From assembly GCA_021904315.1 (NCBI GenBank), contig CM038910.1:15624001-15688000 (forward strand): a stretch of DNA of 64,000 nucleotides, given 5' to 3'. The position numbers and the translations under genes are program-made. The DNA is from Sphagnum magellanicum. Its lineage: Eukaryota > Streptophyta > Sphagnopsida > Sphagnales > Sphagnaceae. Within the stretch, counting starts at the first letter, position 1, and each line of letters begins with the position of its first letter. Below are positions 59,213-64,000 of this stretch, in pieces. A model generated the notes under the pieces. It worked only from the letters and a program-made list of their open reading frames with translations, was not told the DNA's origin and did not search any database.

Positions 59213-59377
59213 TTAGTCGTCATCTTTGGGCTTGCGGTATTGTGTCTCCAACTGCTTGACAACCACAACCCCGGTGGTGATAAGTGTTTGGACATTTGGT
59301 ATGGCATAGTTCTGTGCCACATACGCTCCTAGCAATGCTCCAAGAGTGAATGAGAAACTACTGCGAATAAACCCCAT
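59213..59377 (-). CDS. Short transmembrane mitochondrial protein 1-like microprotein (DUF4535)
   Basis: The protein has 54 residues, ATG at 59377 to TAA at 59213-59215. It begins MGFIRSSFSFTLGALLGAYV, a membrane helix, then the hallmark AQNYAIPNV, a short amphipathic region and a basic/acidic tail (YRKPKDDD). This is the layout of the STMP1 family (in animals [21 protein letters not shown]), which sits in mitochondrial membranes and is linked to respiratory-chain assembly and organelle dynamics; plant members are poorly studied. The initiator context on the minus strand is tgtgATGGGG. No intron is seen. A telo-box (59573) and a GGATC microsatellite lie upstream. Very short ORFs can be spurious, but the AQNY.IPN motif and size match well. 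Confidence 0.85.
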   Translation of the reverse strand: MGFIRSSFSFTLGALLGAYVAQNYAIPNVQTLITTGVVVVKQLETQYRKPKDDD

Positions 59378-59394
59378 CACAGCAATCCACTCCT

Positions 59395-59423
59395 ATCCGA
59401 TCCGATCCGATCCGATCCGATCC
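59395..59423. repeat. (ATCCG)n pentanucleotide microsatellite in the microprotein leader
   Basis: Five perfect copies of atccg lie 18-46 bases upstream of the STMP1-like ATG, so they are probably transcribed in its 5' UTR. Confidence 0.85.
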
Positions 59424-59572
59424 AAGCTTCTTGAGATTGTCTCCAATGCAGTGGAGGAACTAGTCTTCTTTCCTCTGGAGACCTCAATTGCTTCGTAATC
59501 CTGCTGCAGATATGTTCAAAACCAGAGCAGAACTTGAGACCTAGTTCGCACCACCACAACTCAAAAAACTCT

Positions 59573-59580
59573 AAACCCTA
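59573..59580. promoter_or_regulatory. Telo-box upstream of the STMP1-like gene
   Basis: AAACCCTA lies 196 bases upstream of the minus-strand ATG at 59377. It is the same element as upstream of E1, TilS and the sulfurtransferase. Confidence 0.5.
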
Positions 59581-60796
59581 AAATCTTTCTTAAAACCTAA
59601 GAGTCTTTCCGTTAGTTTTAGGGTCTTTCTGTTCCAACTCAGATTTGTGCGATTCAGTGCAAAACAGTTAGGAGTTTCTTTCAAAAGATGATTGGTGATT
59701 ACCTACCTAGTAGCAGGATTAGTAGAGCATCTCCAGTAGTGCTCAGTATGTGACCCTTCAAAAATGTTTTCACATCCAAATTTAGTTATTTACTGTTTTG
59801 CAACCCCACCCATAACACTGAAACTGGGACAGCAAATAGGTGGGCGACTACTTATTGGGAACCAGCTAGACCAATCATTATAGCGGGCCAATCAGAAACT
59901 CTGATCATCAGTCAGACCTTATTCATTACGCTCTTTTCTGCAGGTGCTCAGCATTGCTGCGTTTTCACCAGCCACCGCAATCTGTGCAATTACGCTGAAC
60001 CAAAACTATTTTCCTGAGCCAAACCGGCATATTTTAACTTTTCTTCATCCAACTTTATTGTGCCGGATCAGATACTATCTCTGGAGATGCACTATTGCCA
60101 TAGTTTTAGGTTGGTTGCCACGGTTTTACAGCCCATCTTTGATTTTGTTGTGAGCTCGGCCCTTCAAGGTAGAGACATTCTGATGCACGCAGAAACATCG
60201 CAAAGTTTGGAATCCATTTAAAGAACAGAGCCACTATGTGACGAGCCACTTGTTACTTTGGCTGCTTCTCTTTTTGTGGGGTTTTGTGCAGGTGAGAAAC
60301 GAGCGCCTCCAGATCCTCCTCCTCCTACAGGATCAGTGCATACAAGAGCAAGCAACCGGGCCATGCAAATGATGACCACCTCAAAGCTCTAACATATGTT
60401 TCATGCAGCCAAATTGAAAGACGAAAGGTGTTGTGACACAAGATTGTAAGAAAATCTTTGGATATGTAGTCTAGAATGCATAATGCACCACCTCTTTGAA
60501 TGCCTTTTACCCAGGTATGTCTCCCTAATTTTGCTTCAGTAGTCAAAGTGTCAAACAGATCTGTTGCAACCCACCTGGATAAATTTGATTATGTTGAGCT
60601 TCTCGCACAGTGAGCTAAATCAGGCTCACATAAAATTTGCTGAAGCAGAAAGCCTGAGTCTTCTTCCCCCACAAGATGCTACAGGTCACTTGGGAACCTA
60701 GTAACAGAATTCAGGCACCTGTTTTTAAAATGAGACACTTTCTTGATCATCTAGAGAAGTTCCCTGATGTTTAAAGCCATTAGCTGAAGATTTGCG

Positions 60797-60970
60797 GTTG
60801 TTGGGATGCAAAGTTTACAACATTATGACTGTTGGGATGCAAAGTTTTACACATTATGGTTGTTGGGATGCAAAGTTTACAAGATTATAATTGTTGGGAT
60901 GCAAAGTTTTTACAAGATTATGATTGTTGGGATGCAAAGTTTTACAAAATTATGGTTGTTGGGATGCAAG
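60797..60970 (+). repeat. 31-33 bp minisatellite, six units
   Basis: The block ttgggatgcaa recurs at 60801, 60832, 60863, 60894, 60927 and 60959, separated by agtttacaagattatgatt-like spacers. The ORF through it (60806-61081) is a by-product. Confidence 0.93.
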
Positions 60971-62919
60971 TTTACTCTTGAAAAGTTGGATCTTGGAGTT
61001 ATTGTTTCCATGAGGTTACATTCAGGCATATTCTTGACAACACAAACTAGTTTTTTTAGTTTCTCCGACCAGAGAGCTTAGTGCATGTCAAACTCATGAT
61101 AATTTCCTATTTTCAGCCATATTCTTTCCCTCTTTTTTTTTCAGATACTTGACTACAAAGTCTAAAGGACATGGTAAGGACTAGTGTTGGTCTGGTATAC
61201 ATGCCTGTGCCTGGTATCAACACTAATAGCAAGGACCGTACCAGTCTGGTAGGAGTTCAGGCAATGCCAGCCTTGTACCAACCTGTTAAGGACTTGAGGT
61301 AGTGCCAGCCTTGTACCAGGTTTACATGAATTTCAAAACTAAACCCTAAACCAATGTTGTTATGTTACATAGGATTAGGGTGTATATGAACCAAGGTATG
61401 CACCCTAGAATTTAAAACCCAGACCGATTGGTATGAGATAATGGAATATGCTGGGAAGACCTGGCTTACTTGATTATGTTCACTGAAAATACAAGTGCAT
61501 TGAAATAGACCCAAAGTTTCCTTCTAGAAGGAACTCGTATTCATATGCTATGCACGCAAGTTTTTTGGTGCTTCCTATTACATCTATTAGATTGCAAGCT
61601 ACATAAGTTTAGGGTAGGGAACATGTTTAGTGGCACTTTGTATTTCTTTTATACTTTTAAGCTATGATCTTGGAATAAGAAAGGTGATACCTATGGTTGT
61701 GATATTTTCAGTTACACAAAGTTTTTGTGCTTAGCAGCATGTGATTGGAATTGTTCATGCAAGCTTGTCTTCATGTTACACTTGTGTGGTTCTTGATCCT
61801 ACCCCTTTCTTTGAGGATGTGACTGATGGCATCTACAAAAAACCTCGGTCTTTGGTTGAGCCACATTATCCATCTGTCTTTGAGGTCTGAGATCTTGAGA
61901 CATGTCGATGGTTTCTTTTTGTTGTTTTGAAGTTCTGGTTTTATTGGTTTGTTGTTTGGAGGAATGGATTGAGTTTGCCTCTTCAAATTGACACAGAACT
62001 TTTTCTAGAATCTCTAATGTGCATCATTGATTTAGTTGTAGTGTTAGTTTTTTTTTGTGTCCACTGGCAGTATCAAGATTTTGGGAGATTCTCTTGAGGG
62101 TTGAAGAGTTTTTTATGTTTTCCCACATGCAGAGATATTGGCATGTTTGGCTTTTGTACCATATCCTGTTCTTCAATGAGCAGATAATTTGCAGCTTAGT
62201 GTTAGGCATCAAATACTGCACTTCATGTTCAAGGTTTTCCTTTCATTGAATGCTCTGTGGCAGTTGCCAATTGATTTCCCAGCCAACATCCGTGTATCTA
62301 TGTTGAAGGTTGCATTAGATTTTTGGTGCATTGTTTCTCATCCTTTTCCTCAAGCAAATGCTGCGAGCTAAGGCTTTTGTGATAGAGGTTATGGTTAGGT
62401 TTCTTACTTCTTCACATTCCTTCTATGAATTGTGCCACTGTGCCATAGTGGAGCCTTCAATTTTTGACTTTACATAACAGCAATCCTATCTGTCCTGTTG
62501 AGTTTAGGGTTCATATCCTTGCCCTTCCAACATATTTTGGTTGTAAGAGTGCTCAAGGTCCAAACGCTTTTCCCATTGTGGCTCCTTTGCTCACCACTCT
62601 AGCTCAGTTGGATTGTGCATCTGAGGTGGTTTTTCAGTGATGGTGGTTCCAGAGGTTTGAACTGGGATGGAACCACTTTGATGTTTACAACGTCAAGTGC
62701 TTCTACCATGCTGTAGGCCACATGTTAGTTTTTGAGTGCAATATGCCTTGAGAAACATGTTTATATTTGTATGCAAATTCAACAAACCCAAGTTGCTCAT
62801 CTGCTGATACAAGTCTTGTGCGTTCTGCCAAAATTTTGCATTGTACTCTGCTTGCCCAGCATCATCATTCTTGATCCACACAACAAGATCTTCCAAGCCA
62901 TCATCCAGTATGCTGATGC

Positions 62920-63180
62920 TTGGAAGGCCAAATCTCCTATCTTAGGATCAAGTCCCAAGTGCCTAAGAACTTCCCTAAGAAATACCCCAGTAGCATTTCA
63001 AATACCTTCTTCATCTGTAATTGGCACACAAATAGGAGTTTACTTTGCACTTGGTGCATGGATGTTGCATCTGGGCTTGGATCAACTCCAAATGAAAATT
63101 ATCCTTTTGGTGGGATTGATGTCCCTGCCATTATCTTGGCAATTAGCTTTGGACTCTCCCTATACTTATTGCACAAGTAG
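62920..63180 (+). other. Possible terminal exon of an unrecognised membrane protein
   Basis: The last 40 codons read DVASGLGSTPNENYPFGGID followed by a hydrophobic segment (VPAIILAISFGLSLYLL) and stop at 63178-63180. The composition looks like real coding sequence with one membrane helix, possibly an exon beginning after an ...aatag acceptor near 63033. I do not recognise the family and see no matching upstream exon. It may be a relic. Confidence 0.2.
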
Positions 63181-64000
63181 AATCTGAAGCTGGGTAAGCA
63201 GAAGAGAAACTTAAGTTGTACTATCTGTATCTTTTTAAAGTATTTCTCCCCTATCAGTTGGAAATGCCTTCCTCTTTCTCCTACATACACATTATTTAGG
63301 TATTATTTGCCAAGGTATTAAAGGATGAGTGCCCATGTTCACAGCCAGATTCAGAATAAACTATTAAAACCAGGTGTCTTTCTGTGTCTGTCCAAGGGCC
63401 ATGTCAAATATTTCAGATCCAGAGCTGCTCTTGAGCATGGGTGATCAGTAATGAGTCTCATACTAGTCATGCTTTCAGGTTGAGGTCTGCCATCAAGTTC
63501 TTGTAGAAACTTTATATGATTTTGGTTTGAGAAGCTTGACAATTACTAGTAATTGCAGAATCTATATGTTCAACAAACTTTCTCTGTTTGAAGGTCACCA
63601 TTGTTATTTACGTTGCATGCATTTAGAATCTGTTCAGAAAACTTCCCCCATAATTTTGCATCACAAATTTCTTTCAAGCACAAATTGGTTGAATATGAAT
63701 GCAAGTCTTTTCATTGATAAACGGTGTAGCTGGTAGCAGAATGATATGTTACCAGAATATGAGTGCAAGTCTTGTCATTGCATTTAAAGATAATTTACTT
63801 CAAACGTCTTACTTTCTATGGCATGATCTGTTCTTTGGGATCTTATGTATTATGATGGTGTAAGTGTTTTGTTTTTGATGTTTACACATTTACACCCAAG
63901 TGCATTGTGTGAGCTTTGTGTGACTATTTTTGTGGATGCAGTACCTAAGACTGATGTTTGGCATTTCTTGGCTGAATATTTATTTATTTAAAAAAATGAG

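Larger units (their letters stand above)
59581..64000. other. Region without firmly identified genes
   Basis: From 59581 to the window end I see no confirmed gene. Notable contents are a 31-33 bp minisatellite (60797-60970), two copies of tgccagccttgtacca about 48 bases apart (around 61266 and 61305), scattered broken reading frames around 61780-62640, and a weak terminal-exon candidate at 62920-63180. Long introns or UTRs of a gene extending beyond 64000 are possible. Confidence 0.4.

Noticed and set aside
60797-60970. Regular repeats with spacers resembling a CRISPR array
   Set aside because: The spacers are themselves similar to each other, the unit is only 31-33 bp in total, and the genome is eukaryotic; it is a minisatellite.

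Overview
This window is nuclear DNA from a land plant. It carries a class III secretory peroxidase with introns at two of the positions typical of plant peroxidases, an organelle-targeted small heat-shock protein, a plastid-type tRNA(Ile)-lysidine synthase (RASPBERRY3-like) and a plant-type UBA1. Telomere-like TTTAGGG motifs and an AT-rich background full of chromovirus, hAT and Helitron-type relics fit this. The genus cannot be read from the sequence. Coding sequences are unusually intron-poor (UBA1 and TilS have none, the sulfurtransferase has one near its 5' end), and a fern or bryophyte seems as likely as a seed plant.

Layout. 1-5.4 kb: 3' part of a decayed Ty3/gypsy chromovirus, disrupted by a solo LTR of its own family, with its 3' LTR abutting an inverted LTR fragment. 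5.4-8.6 kb: intergenic, with one copy of an unclassified repeat. 8.6-10.0 kb: peroxidase gene (+). 10-18 kb: AT-rich, with degenerate minisatellites, a hAT transposase relic and a telomere-like minisatellite that runs up to the next gene. 18.3-19.7 kb: TilS/RSY3-like gene (+). 19.7-31.3 kb: a nearly complete but decayed 4-kb hAT element with recognisable terminal inverted repeats, plus dispersed repeats. 31.3-34.5 kb: ubiquitin-activating enzyme E1 (-), with a 74-bp tandem palindromic repeat upstream. 35.4-43.4 kb: repeat-rich, with a third hAT relic and an 875-bp non-autonomous hAT-like element. 43.4-46.9 kb: small heat-shock protein gene (+) with a perfect three-unit heat-shock element upstream. 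47-54.9 kb: AT-rich, with a probable Helitron relic (OB-fold/RPA-like, OTU-like and endonuclease-like fragments) and an array of a ~430-bp repeat family. 55.1-57.1 kb: mercaptopyruvate/thiosulfate sulfurtransferase (+). 59.2-59.4 kb: a 54-residue STMP1-like mitochondrial membrane microprotein (-). 59.4-64 kb: no firmly identified gene.

The six functional genes are not an operon-like unit. They are independent housekeeping or stress genes: cell-wall/ROS, plastid tRNA modification, ubiquitin activation, organelle chaperone, sulfur transfer and a mitochondrial microprotein. Four of them have an AAACCCTA telo-box near the 5' end. I found no convincing new multi-gene system. The best candidates for a second look are the hAT family with its derivative, the palindromic tandem repeat upstream of E1, the telomere-like minisatellite at the TilS promoter, the unusual CRSGVS active-site loop of the sulfurtransferase, and the Helitron-like relic.
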